Assembly: GCF_004330295.1 (NCBI RefSeq)
Contig: NZ_SJOJ01000001.1
Location: forward strand, 310,001-374,000
Source: Rahnella victoriana
Lineage (GTDB): Bacteria > Pseudomonadota > Gammaproteobacteria > Enterobacterales > Enterobacteriaceae
Length of the DNA stretch: 64,000 nucleotides
Reading direction: 5' to 3'
Positions 1 to 7,709 of the stretch are shown piece by piece. Each line of letters starts with the position of its first letter. The stretch's first letter is position 1. A program made the position numbers and the translations under genes. Below the pieces are notes generated by a model. It searched no databases. It was not told the origin of the DNA and worked only from the letters and a program-made list of their open reading frames with translations.

Positions 1-81
1 TTGTATTATCCCAGCCGCAAACAACACACCACCGCGTTTGCTTTATTGCTGGATGCGCTGCGATATAAAGAACCGTCATAA
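1..81 (+). CDS. LysR-family transcriptional regulator, C-terminal end (partial)
   Basis: An open frame runs from the first base to a TAA at 79-81 and encodes 26 residues. It begins with an LYYPSR motif followed by an alternating hydrophobic helix. This resembles the extreme C-terminus of many LysR-type regulators, where the YYPSR segment closes the effector-binding domain. The gene body lies outside the window, so the target and effector are unknown. The assignment rests only on this short tail. Confidence 0.6.
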   Translation: MYYPSRKQHTTAFALLLDALRYKEPS

Positions 82-210
82 CGATCACTATTTGATCAAA
101 ATCCCCAAAAAGTGTGCTGATACTTATTTCAGGAAGATAATTAATTGATTTAGATTACATTGTGTTTCATGCTGTGCGCACTTTAAGAAATATTGTACTT
201 TTTGCATTTG

Positions 211-235
211 CAGCCCGCCTGGAGCGGGCTTTTTT
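211..235 (+). terminator. Rho-independent terminator
   Basis: AGCCCGC (212-218) and GCGGGCT (224-230) form a perfect 7-bp stem around a 5-base loop, followed by six T. It lies 130 bases after the LysR fragment and probably ends that transcript or a short RNA between them. Confidence 0.75.
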
Positions 236-281
236 ATGTCTTGTTTCTCAAAGCATGAATATTTTTTGATTAGGAATTTCT

Positions 282-827
282 TTAGCGAATGACGCGACAG
301 GGATTGCCGCAGGCCACCGCCCCCGCCGGAACGGATCGCGTGACCACGCTGCCTGCCCCGACAGTACAGCCATCACCCAGAGTGACGCCCGGCAGAATGA
401 TACACCCTCCGCCGATCCAGACATCGTTACCGACAGTCACCGGCCGCGCGCTGCCGATATGTTCACGACGTATCTCAATATCCAGCGGATGTTGCGCCGT
501 ATAAATTTGCACATCGGGGCCAATAAAAACGTTATTGCCTATCGTGACCGGCGCGCAATCGAGTAAGACAAAGTTAAAATTAACAAAAACATTATTTCCG
601 AGCACGGTATTGATACCGTAATCAATGCGCATGCCTTTTTCAAAATGCACATTACTGCCCACCTGACCAAATATTTTTCTGATCAGTGCGTCCTTTTCTG
701 CGGTTTGTCGTGCGCTCAGCGCATTAAACGCATCCACTTTATCGCGGGTCTGATAACGAATTTCACGTAATTCCTCATCATTGATCTGATAATCCAGCCC
801 GCTGGTCATTTTCGTTAGCTCACGCAT
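282..827 (-). CDS. Sugar O-acetyltransferase, maltose/galactoside acetyltransferase family
   Basis: The 181-residue protein matches the Maa/LacA/NodL family, which transfers acetyl from acetyl-CoA to sugar hydroxyls and is usually about 183-200 aa. A short helical N-terminal MAC region precedes a left-handed beta helix of hexapeptide repeats. YTAQHPLD carries the family's catalytic histidine, and the C-terminal VWIGGG and GNPCRVIR motifs are typical. The ATG at 827 is chosen because GGGAG lies 6 bases upstream. It stands alone with no clear operon partner. The sugar acceptor cannot be told from sequence. Confidence 0.85.
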   Translation of the reverse strand: MRELTKMTSGLDYQINDEELREIRYQTRDKVDAFNALSARQTAEKDALIRKIFGQVGSNVHFEKGMRIDYGINTVLGNNVFVNFNFVLLDCAPVTIGNNVFIGPDVQIYTAQHPLDIEIRREHIGSARPVTVGNDVWIGGGCIILPGVTLGDGCTVGAGSVVTRSVPAGAVACGNPCRVIR

Positions 828-1458
828 ATACCGCTCCCTGATGATTGTTTGCTTTGCGGATAACCATTGTTCCGCACTTACTGCCCGATATCGCGCAGCT
901 TCTTCCCTGCCGCGCCGATATTGTCCATCAACGTCAGAAAAGTTGCGCCGATCATCATAGTAAAGATCCCGTTGGTGGTGGTCGAGCAGGTGATATCAAA
1001 ATCGCGACGTTGTAACGGCTGGATTTCAGAACATAGGATCCACACCACCGGCGCGGCGCTCATCATCGCCGCAAATGACCCTGGTATTTTTCAGCGGATA
1101 CTCCGCCATTTTTGCCACATCGATTGCTTTTATACTGCTCTTTGCGAGACGTCTTCCAGATCTGAATACAACTCCCTGTAAATGCATCCAGCCTGTTTCT
1201 TTGTTCCGGCGGCAGGAATAAAGTCTCCTTGCTGCGGCAAAATCCGCAGCCGGAATTAGCGTTCCGAAAGACATAACTAGGCGACATTGTGTAATAATGC
1301 CGCGCACTTTGATTCACTCTAAATAATGGTGGCTCAGGTGGGGGCTTCGAAAGAAGCACCGGTTTTCCTAGTGTGTCCGGTACGCTAACCCCGTCTGAGC
1401 TGCCACCCAAGTTTAGCGTCTTGTGTTGCAGTCATTTAATCATCTAGGAGCTTTTAAA
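828..1458. other. Long intergenic stretch with a decayed coding region
   Basis: This 630-base gap has no intact gene. On the minus strand, coding-like pieces lie in different frames: a 62-residue piece at 878-1066 with hydrophobic segments, and about 80 residues at 1026-1307. Together they suggest one gene broken by frameshifts. I do not recognise the family. The minus-strand stretch at 1141-1164 encodes QIWKTSRK, and a near copy (QIWKTFRK) sits at 4474-4497. A short upstream region for the gene at 1459 is also included. Confidence 0.4.
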
Positions 1459-1785
1459 ATGACGAACACCGAAACTGCATTAACAGAAAACTCAATTACC
1501 GTCTTCCGCTCACTGATCGCAGAGCTGGAATTCAGTCACTTTGAAGATGCCCAGCTTTACGATCTCAGCGCGCTGGCCTCAGACTCTGCCGAAGGATTGT
1601 GTCATGGTCTGCTTTGCCTGAGCGAAGGGCTGGAGAATGGCGAGATCGTCCCGCCGGAAGGTATCCCGCAGATCAGCGCCTATCTCAAGGCGACCGCGCA
1701 TTTAGTGCCGGTGCTGTTTGAGCTGAGTGAACGGGCGAATGACGGGCTGGCAAAAGGCAGAGCACCGTCTGTTTTCACCCTGTAA
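1459..1785 (+). CDS. Conserved hypothetical protein, about 108 aa
   Basis: I do not recognise the family with certainty. The product is small, acidic and predicted helical, with no signal peptide or membrane segment. The start is placed at the ATG at 1459 rather than an earlier in-frame codon at 1423, because AGGAG (1446-1450) lies 8 bases before it. The composition (a Ser/Ala/Leu-rich helix, then a Pro-rich GEIVPPEGIP loop and another helix) fits a small cytosolic accessory protein. Its 3' end converges on waaL with a 31-base gap. Confidence 0.65.
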   Translation: MTNTETALTENSITVFRSLIAELEFSHFEDAQLYDLSALASDSAEGLCHGLLCLSEGLENGEIVPPEGIPQISAYLKATAHLVPVLFELSERANDGLAKGRAPSVFTL

Positions 1786-1816
1786 GCGTCACGGTCAGCA
1801 TGAAGGCAGGAACAGG

Positions 1817-3040
1817 CTATTCCTGTCTTCGCTTCATACCCTTCCCCGCCAGCACCGCCGCCATTACCATAAACAAATGGCCTTCCGCTGAATCGAGCAG
1901 GAAGGCGTTGAATAAGTGGCAGGCCATATAGGCACTGAGTACCGCGATCATCAGGTTGCGGATGGCGACCGGCTGCCGCCAGGCTTCGCGGTAGCAATAC
2001 GCCATCCAGACAAAAAACAATGCCAGCCCCGTCAGGCCGGACTGTACGGCTTCCAGCAGGTACTGATTATGCGGATTATTAACCTGATAACCGGTATCCG
2101 GATTGCCGTACCAGAAACTGCCCGCGCCGTTCCCGAACCACGGCGAGTGTTTTATCAGCCGCAGCGATTTCTGGACAAACGCCGTGCGTTGCCCCATCGA
2201 TGTTTTGCAGGCGTCGTAAGCATCGCCACCGGTCAGCGACAGACAATGGTGTATTTCTGCCACGCCGAGCACCACGCGTTCCGCCGCACGGTTGGGAATC
2301 AGCACCACCACGCAAATCACACACACCCCGCATGCCATCACGGCCAGACGCTGACGCCATCCCGAAGACAGCAACAGCCAGACGCCGGTGCCAACGACCA
2401 GCGCGACATAACCGGTGCGGCCTAATACCAGAAACAGCACGTCATAACTGGCCAGCACGACCAACACAGCATAGCCCGGTCGTCTGATCCCCCGATGGGC
2501 AAAGGCCCTCGACAGCCACAGCAGCGCCGCCAGCGCCATAAAGAAATTCTGCGTGATGTGCAGTTTAAAAACCGTCGGGTTCAGCGGACTGATATGCCCG
2601 ATCGACAGGGGAAGAAGACCGGCCGCCAGACTGAGCAGCAATATCACGCCGTTTGCCAGTAAAAATCCGCTGACAAACCGGTTAAACGCCGCCGGGACGT
2701 TAAGGAAAAACAGCGCCAGCGGCAGGACATACAACAGCTTTTTGTACTTCTCCACCATCTCCGCGCCGTAATCCTGCGGTTGCAGAAAAACAGAACAGGC
2801 CAGCAGAGTGAACATCAGCGCAGGCAACCACACCAGCGGATGCCGGATGAGTCTGCGCAGATTTTTCCCGTCACGCTGCCAGAGAACACATAACAAAATG
2901 CTCCCCAGCGCAAGATGCATCAGGGCATTGGAGACCGGCAACGACACGCCCAGCATAAAAGCCGCCGCGTTATCCGGTCGGATAAGATGACGACGGGCAG
3001 TGGAAGATGCAACAGCAGGAACGGGTGGGATCATGATCAA
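1817..3040 (-). CDS. waaL: O-antigen ligase (WaaL/RfaL family)
   Basis: This 407-residue polytopic inner membrane protein of the Wzy_C/O-antigen ligase family has about 10-12 hydrophobic segments. A large periplasmic loop near residues 260-320 ends in NPHNQYLLEAVQSG, the family signature with its key histidine. WaaL joins undecaprenyl-linked O-polysaccharide to the lipid A-core in the periplasm. The start overlaps the stop of the upstream heptosyltransferase gene (ATGA at 3037-3040), so the two are translationally coupled. Sequence alone cannot separate WaaL from related Wzy polymerases, but the LPS-core partner gene favours ligase. Confidence 0.8.
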   Translation of the reverse strand: MIMIPPVPAVASSTARRHLIRPDNAAAFMLGVSLPVSNALMHLALGSILLCVLWQRDGKNLRRLIRHPLVWLPALMFTLLACSVFLQPQDYGAEMVEKYKKLLYVLPLALFFLNVPAAFNRFVSGFLLANGVILLLSLAAGLLPLSIGHISPLNPTVFKLHITQNFFMALAALLWLSRAFAHRGIRRPGYAVLVVLASYDVLFLVLGRTGYVALVVGTGVWLLLSSGWRQRLAVMACGVCVICVVVLIPNRAAERVVLGVAEIHHCLSLTGGDAYDACKTSMGQRTAFVQKSLRLIKHSPWFGNGAGSFWYGNPDTGYQVNNPHNQYLLEAVQSGLTGLALFFVWMAYCYREAWRQPVAIRNLMIAVLSAYMACHLFNAFLLDSAEGHLFMVMAAVLAGKGMKRRQE

Positions 3041-4206
3041 CTCATTTCAGGTAAACAATTTTGTGATGTTGCCGGGCGGATCACCGGTGCGTTGAGCAAT
3101 GCCAGACGGCGGGAAACCGCGGTAATCACATCCGCCACCGGAATGGCATCGAGGTATCGCTCCGCCGTACCGGTATCAATGTCCTCCGGCGACGGCAGCG
3201 GACGATAATTGCCTGCCCAGATCAGCGTGTGAGGTGCCTGCCAGGGATGCCATTGTCTGAGATTGCTGGGGCCAAAAAGGACAACAGAAGGTGTTTGCAG
3301 TGCGGCGGCCATATGCATCGGCGCGGAGTCCACGCCGATAAACAATTTGGCGCGGTCAATCAGTACCGCCAGTTCAGGCATGTCCAGTTTTCCGGCCAGA
3401 TTGATAATGTCCTGCGGATAAAGACAGCCATCAAGGATCTGCCGGACAGTGTCGCGTTCTCCGGCGGAAGGGCCACCGGTGATCACCACCTTTTCGCCAC
3501 GCTGCATCAGGTGATCAATCAGTTTGCTGTATGAGGCCATCGACCAGTTTTTGAATGCCCAGCGTGCAGATGGCTGGATCACGATATAGTCGGTAAGCGG
3601 TATTTTCCCGCACAACCGCGCCAGATGATCAACGTCCCTCTGCCGGCAGGCCATCGTGACATCCGTAACCCTGTCGCGTAATGCCAGCGGCTGCAAAATG
3701 CTCAGGTTATTCATGACGGTATGTTGCGAAGCGTGCCGGGCGGTATCCACCAGCGCCGAGTGGCAAAACCGCCATAAAAGATTGTCACGCCGGGGATAAC
3801 GAAAACCGATGCTGAATTTGGGATGAAGCTGGTAACAGTAAAATGCCGCCCGCCATTGATCTGACAGGTTGAGGATCAGATCGTAATGCCGTCCGCGCAA
3901 ACTGTTCAGCAGCGCCCTCTCGCCGCGATATTGCTGCCTAAGCCCCTGTTGTTTCAGCGTCCGGTCAACGGTATAGGTGAGGTATAACGCCTTATTTCCC
4001 GCCAGCATCACCTCCGTGCCGCCATACACCAGCACATCAATCAGGGCGTGCGGATAGTTCGCTTTTAATGTGCTGATTAAGGGCGTGATCAGTAGCACAT
4101 CACCAAAATGGCGGAGTTTTATCACCAGAATACGTGCCGGCGGGTCACGGTCCGGCAAGTCAGGGGAAAACACGATTTCTTCTCTGATGTCCATTTCAGT
4201 ATCCAT
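3037..4206 (-). CDS. waaQ: LPS heptosyltransferase, WaaQ-like (glycosyltransferase family 9)
   Basis: The 389-residue protein has the GT9 fold. The N-terminal ILVIKLRHFGDVLLITP is nearly identical in style to WaaQ of E. coli. The C-terminal GVDSAPMHMAAAL and VVLFGPSN motifs form the ADP-heptose pocket. WaaQ adds the branching heptose III to the LPS inner core at the cytoplasmic face. It is followed by waaL with a 4-base overlap, so the pair acts in core completion and O-antigen attachment. The rest of a waa locus is absent here, which is a split arrangement compared with the E. coli waa operon. Heptosyltransferase IV is an alternative. Confidence 0.82.
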   Translation of the reverse strand: MDTEMDIREEIVFSPDLPDRDPPARILVIKLRHFGDVLLITPLISTLKANYPHALIDVLVYGGTEVMLAGNKALYLTYTVDRTLKQQGLRQQYRGERALLNSLRGRHYDLILNLSDQWRAAFYCYQLHPKFSIGFRYPRRDNLLWRFCHSALVDTARHASQHTVMNNLSILQPLALRDRVTDVTMACRQRDVDHLARLCGKIPLTDYIVIQPSARWAFKNWSMASYSKLIDHLMQRGEKVVITGGPSAGERDTVRQILDGCLYPQDIINLAGKLDMPELAVLIDRAKLFIGVDSAPMHMAAALQTPSVVLFGPSNLRQWHPWQAPHTLIWAGNYRPLPSPEDIDTGTAERYLDAIPVADVITAVSRRLALLNAPVIRPATSQNCLPEMS

Positions 4207-4582
4207 TCCGTCATGTCAAAAAAAGCGCAAAGCAATACCTTCCGACAGCAATCGAAATAATGTGAATCTCATAAGGTAAACACTTAATAAAGCGCGGCGA
4301 TCTTATCGGCATAGAAAACAAAAAGATAATTGGTTAAACAGATCGAATTGATCAGACTGATCGGTGACAACGATCAATCCATTACTCTTTATATGGGTTT
4401 GTGTAACGGAATGATTTAAGAGGAATGTTTAACGGTAAGCGGCGGGAGGATCCACGCGCTGGCCTCAGTTCGCTTTGCGAAAGGTTTTCCAAATCTGTTG
4501 GCTTTTCGGCAGGCACCGAATAGGATCTGGCGTCAGGATTACCCTTATTTTCCACATTGGCAGTGATAAAGGTTCATCAATA
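4207..4582. other. Intergenic region upstream of waaQ and the DUF2461 gene
   Basis: This AT-rich gap of about 375 bases between divergent genes should hold both promoters, but I can assign no boxes with confidence. At 4474-4497 the minus strand encodes QIWKTFRK. It matches 20 of 24 bases with 1141-1164, and three of the four differences are synonymous, so it may be a remnant of a duplicated gene. No T-tailed hairpin is seen. Confidence 0.4.
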
Positions 4583-5296
4583 ATGACAACTCAGACATCT
4601 GGAAAGACGGCTCCGGCAGGGGCAATTTTTAGCGCCGACGGTTTGCAATTTCTCAATAAGCTCGCCCGGAACAACACCCGTGACTGGTTTAAAGCGAATC
4701 AGGATGAATACGAGAATACGCTGAGAACGCCCGCGCTGAAGTTTATCGAACACATGCAACCAGAGATTGTTGCCATTTCCCCGAGACTGACTGCCGTGTC
4801 TAAAAAAGTGGGTGGCAGCCTGATGCGCCCGCAACGCGACAGCCGTTTCAGCAAAGATAAAACGCCTTACAAAACCAATGTCGGCATTCAGTTTCGTCAT
4901 TTTCAGGGGAAAGATGTTCACGCGCCCGGCCTGTATGTGCACATCGCCGAAGACGGTTGTTTTATTGCCGCAGGGATCTGGCATCCGGAATCGAAAGCGT
5001 TAAACGCGATCCGCGCCTGTATTGATGAGAATCCCAATGCTTATCAGAAAGCCCTGAAGACATTGCACGATAACGGTTTTGTGATGGATGGCGACAGCCT
5101 GAGCCGTCCGCCAAGAGGCTATGATAAAAACCATCCGCTGTTAGCTGAATTAAAACGCAAAGATTTTATCGCAATTAAAAACATCGCCTTTGAAGAGTTG
5201 TGCCGGTCGGATGTTGTTGAGTTTTGTGCTGAGCAGTTCAGACATTGCGCGCCGTTAATGGCTTATCTGTGTTTTGCCCTTGAGCTGGATTTCTAA
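4583..5296 (+). CDS. DUF2461 / TIGR02453 family protein
   Basis: The 237-residue protein has the family features: FSADGLQFLNKLARNNTRDW near the N-terminus, then RDSRFSKDKTPYKTN and GLYVHIAEDGCFIAAGIW. Family members are widespread and of unknown biochemical function. A longer reading frame begins at 4475, but the ATG at 4583 is preferred because homology starts just after it and an AAAGG sits about 10 bases upstream. A weak hairpin with a T tract follows the stop. No operon partner is evident. Confidence 0.8.
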   Translation: MTTQTSGKTAPAGAIFSADGLQFLNKLARNNTRDWFKANQDEYENTLRTPALKFIEHMQPEIVAISPRLTAVSKKVGGSLMRPQRDSRFSKDKTPYKTNVGIQFRHFQGKDVHAPGLYVHIAEDGCFIAAGIWHPESKALNAIRACIDENPNAYQKALKTLHDNGFVMDGDSLSRPPRGYDKNHPLLAELKRKDFIAIKNIAFEELCRSDVVEFCAEQFRHCAPLMAYLCFALELDF

Positions 5297-5297
5297 C

Positions 5298-5318
5298 GCC
5301 TCACGGTCAGGCTTTTTT
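5298..5318 (+). terminator. Weak terminator-like hairpin
   Basis: GCCT and AGGC form a short stem around a 7-base loop, followed by six T (5313-5318), directly after the DUF2461 stop codon. The stem is only 4 bp, so this is tentative. Confidence 0.4.
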
Positions 5319-5393
5319 GAAGGCTTCCGGTGGTGACCTGCCGCTGGTAAAGTAAACAACCGATACTGAAATGTGACCAGAAGGGAATTCGGT

Positions 5394-6023
5394 GTGACCG
5401 GACGCATTGATTACCAGATTGAAAAATATCGTTTTACTGAAACCACTGAATCCCCTCGCCTTATCCAGCAATGGAAAGATGTGATTGCCGAATGTCAGGA
5501 GAATAAGGCGGGTGCAGAGGAGCGTCTGCGAATTGCGCTGCTGAACGTCGATTACGTCACCAGCTTTGAGCTTCCTTTCCGGCTTCTGCTGACCCGTGCG
5601 CCGCAACTCATTGACCGTGTGCGCGATGAGTTGCAACTCAGCCAGAAAAACGTCCTGTTTAATGGCAAGCGTTTCGGCTGTGTCTACAGCCTGAAAATGG
5701 ATCTGGGCGGGATACCGGACGAATTTCAGTACCATCTTGCCACCCGTATCCGGCGCATTGACGCGGCAGGCATCAATGAAGCCCCTTACCGGCAGATAGC
5801 GCAACAAACCAAAGCACCGCGCGATCGTCTCCGGTTAGCGCTCGAAGCCGGGCTGGAGGTCAATCCTCTGGACGGCCTGTTCTGGTTCGGGCTTCAGCGT
5901 ATTGCTGCAGATGTCCTCCGGCTGAGAAAAACGGGGATGCCGGTCGCCACGTCTGAGGTTGAGGTATTTGATACCCTGACGGGGACGACAAGGCCGGTTC
6001 CGGCGTACAGGCTGAAAGTGTAG
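5394..6023 (+). CDS. Conserved hypothetical protein, about 209 aa
   Basis: I do not recognise this family. The protein is soluble, rich in Arg and Leu, with no signal peptide. It has a helical N-terminal half and a C-terminal segment containing NPLDGLFWFGLQRIAADVLR, which looks like an amphipathic helix. The GTG at 5394 is preferred to the GTG at 5373 because GGGA (5383-5386) lies 7 bases before it. It is followed 16 bases later by a DUF1294 gene in the same direction, so they may be cotranscribed. Confidence 0.6.
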   Translation: MTGRIDYQIEKYRFTETTESPRLIQQWKDVIAECQENKAGAEERLRIALLNVDYVTSFELPFRLLLTRAPQLIDRVRDELQLSQKNVLFNGKRFGCVYSLKMDLGGIPDEFQYHLATRIRRIDAAGINEAPYRQIAQQTKAPRDRLRLALEAGLEVNPLDGLFWFGLQRIAADVLRLRKTGMPVATSEVEVFDTLTGTTRPVPAYRLKV

Positions 6024-6039
6024 ATATGCTGTCACTACG

Positions 6040-6384
6040 ATGAATTTTAAGAATATTGTTTATCTGCTGTTAGCCTTAGCCGCTGCGGGCAGCGCATGCT
6101 TACCGCATCCGTTTGTGATGTGGTTCCTGATCGTCAATCTGCTGACGCTGGTGTTCTACGGTATAGACAAGCGGGCGGCGTATAAAGCGAGAAGCAGGGT
6201 GCCGGAATTTACGTTGCTGCTGCTGGGTGTTGCCGGTGGCTGGATGGGAGCGATTGCCGGTCAGCAGCTTTTTCGGCATAAAACACAAAAACAGCCCTTC
6301 AGAACCTGGTTCGCCATCAGTGTGATAGTGAATCTGGTGATAGTGGCGGGTGTGAGCTGGCTGATTAGAGATTTTTTTCTTTGA
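6040..6384 (+). CDS. DUF1294 family small membrane protein
   Basis: The 114-residue inner membrane protein has about four hydrophobic segments. It shows the DUF1294 signature: YGIDKRAAYKARSRVPE, then GGWMGAIAGQQLFRHKTQK. Some family members carry an N-terminal cold-shock domain; this one has only the membrane part. The function is unknown. The stop codon is immediately followed by the left attachment repeat of the genomic island, so this gene marks the undisturbed chromosome edge. Confidence 0.85.
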   Translation: MNFKNIVYLLLALAAAGSACLPHPFVMWFLIVNLLTLVFYGIDKRAAYKARSRVPEFTLLLLGVAGGWMGAIAGQQLFRHKTQKQPFRTWFAISVIVNLVIVAGVSWLIRDFFL

Positions 6385-6431
6385 AATGGTACGCCCTACA
6401 GGGCTCGAACCTGTGACCTACGGCTTAGAAG
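6385..6431. repeat. Left attachment site (attL), 47-bp direct repeat
   Basis: These 47 bases are identical to 15356-15402, which covers the 3' half of the tRNA-Arg gene. This copy holds only the 3' end of the tRNA (CCA end through T arm to the anticodon stem), as expected when a tyrosine integrase inserts into a tRNA gene and leaves a displaced tRNA end at the far side. It defines the left end of an island of about 9 kb. Confidence 0.93.
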
Positions 6432-6553
6432 TTTTAATAATAGTCCAACAAATCATTAACTTACCGCATGTAGCCTCACTCACACGTCTCAACATGCAAA
6501 AAGATGACAAACCTTGTTAAGGCTTGCCATTCCTTATACGTCCCATCTTTGTC

Positions 6554-6802
6554 TCACCCTTTCAACATGAAGTTATCCAGACTGTCATCAAACTCCATGA
6601 TTCCCTCCTGGTTGCCCCTCGTCACTATTAAATACTCCATTCCTCGCCTGAGCGATACCGGCTCCTCGATAACAAACCCAAACCAGTCATCGTAAACCTG
6701 ACCAAGCCAATACCCTCCACCATGCTCTTTGAGGTGCTGGAAGAAAACGTATGTGTCCGGCTTTGCCAGAAGAATGTGTAAATCTTCTGAGTATCTAATC
6801 AA
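6554..6802 (-). CDS. Small hypothetical protein in the island, about 82 aa
   Basis: I do not recognise it. The frame encodes an acidic protein with aromatic residues and a GGGYWLGQVYDDWFGFV segment, a composition like many small immunity or antitoxin proteins. Only a TTG at 6802 could start it, since an in-frame stop lies a few codons upstream and no good ribosome site is seen. It may therefore be the tail of a gene truncated during island rearrangement. It faces away from the XRE remnant. Confidence 0.4.
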   Translation of the reverse strand: MIRYSEDLHILLAKPDTYVFFQHLKEHGGGYWLGQVYDDWFGFVIEEPVSLRRGMEYLIVTRGNQEGIMEFDDSLDNFMLKG

Positions 6803-6804
6803 CC

Positions 6805-7087
6805 TGGAGCGCTTTCATGGACGAAAAATCCCTCTATGCCCATACCTACTGCGGATGCATTAGAAAAGCTGGCGATTGTTCTGCATGTCACTTCTGACTT
6901 TCTCTTATTCCAACCGGGCGAACGTGAACCTGAAGATGATGTGAAGTTACGTTTTGAAGCGCTGGCGGCGAGACCTGTCGAAGACCAGGAAATGGCTAAA
7001 GCGGTACTTGATGCGGTGATTGTAAAAAGCCAGATCACACAGAACGTGGCGCGCGTCAGCAAAGCGACGGCTAAAGTAAAGGACTAA
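6805..7087 (+). pseudogene. XRE-family transcriptional regulator, truncated remnant
   Basis: The frame encodes the end of a Cro/C1-type helix-turn-helix domain (NPSMPIPTADALEKLAIVL, then HVTSDFLLF) followed by the acidic dimerisation tail usual in small phage-like repressors. The first helices of the DNA-binding domain are missing, and no suitable start lies upstream; the ATG at 6836 falls inside the domain. It therefore looks like a decayed regulator. An intact version would be about 110 aa. Confidence 0.65.
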
Positions 7088-7172
7088 TGTAATTAGCGCG
7101 GTCAGTCAGTGTTACTAGCAGTGACTGACCGCTCACCACCACCAACTAGGCATGAGTTGATCATTACTGAAC

Positions 7173-7366
7173 ATGTTTCTACGTCATTACCCGCCACACT
7201 CCAAGCACGTCAGAGTATTGTGTTACCGCCCTAACCACGGACTGCGCGATCCGTATCCACAGATCCCCCTCAAGGGGCACTGGCTCGGGCATTTACCACC
7301 GGGCAGAAGCTTGAGGTGATCACGCAGCCGGGACAGCTGATCATCCGGCTAGCGGCTGAGGAGTGA
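7173..7366 (+). pseudogene. SymE-like toxin gene, frameshifted
   Basis: Frame one from 7173 reads RVLCYRPNHG, then PYPQIPLKGHWL, the SymE core in which a GHWL or GQWL motif precedes the C-terminal swapped-hairpin strand. The expected tail continues in another frame as FTTGQKLEVITQPGQLIIRL and stops at 7364-7366. A small deletion near 7290 therefore breaks the gene. SymE-family proteins are SOS- and antisense-regulated toxins with an AbrB-like fold and often sit beside Rhs or CDI orphan modules, as here. No separate antisense RNA gene was identified. Confidence 0.65.
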
Positions 7367-7412
7367 CCCGCTGGCGTATAAAGTAAAATCCCGGCTCGGT
7401 GGCCGGGATTTA

Positions 7413-7709
7413 TTAATACTCAGAGTGATAAATAATATTATAACTGTCTCCAAGTTCTTCTTGAAGAAGACGCGCTAGTTTATGACCATCGTCAATAAAT
7501 TGTTTTTCTTCCTCTTTGCTTTCAAAACCAGACGAAGCCGGATCATCTATATTGAGTATGGCATCATACCGTTCGGCCCATTCTCTAAGTCTATATTTTA
7601 ATTCCGAAGATATTGGAAATTCTTCTGGCGAAATATCTCCATGGTCTTCTGTGGAAATATTCCATAATGGATGACATTGATAATCAGCCATTAATTTTAT
7701 TTTTCTCAT
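7413..7709 (-). CDS. Immunity protein candidate for the adjacent CdiA toxin
   Basis: This 98-residue acidic protein starts inside the stop of the upstream cdiA-like gene (ATGA, 7706-7709). That is the standard position of a cdiI immunity gene, which neutralises the toxin tip in the producer's cytoplasm. The sequence is rich in Glu and Asp, has no signal peptide, and contains PISSELKYRLREWAERYDA and an LQEELG helix. Its codons are AT-rich compared with the cdiA repeat region, as usual for exchanged toxin-immunity ends. I cannot name the immunity family. Confidence 0.7.
   Translation of the reverse strand: MRKIKLMADYQCHPLWNISTEDHGDISPEEFPISSELKYRLREWAERYDAILNIDDPASSGFESKEEEKQFIDDGHKLARLLQEELGDSYNIIYHSEY

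Noticed and set aside
4430-4455. An ops/JUMPstart-like element upstream of waaQ
   Set aside because: The minus-strand sequence only loosely resembles GGCGGTAGCNT and lacks the full match expected for RfaH control.
6385-6431. A second tRNA-Arg gene at the left end of the island
   Set aside because: Only the 3' half of the tRNA is present; the D arm and 5' acceptor strand are missing, so it is an attachment remnant.
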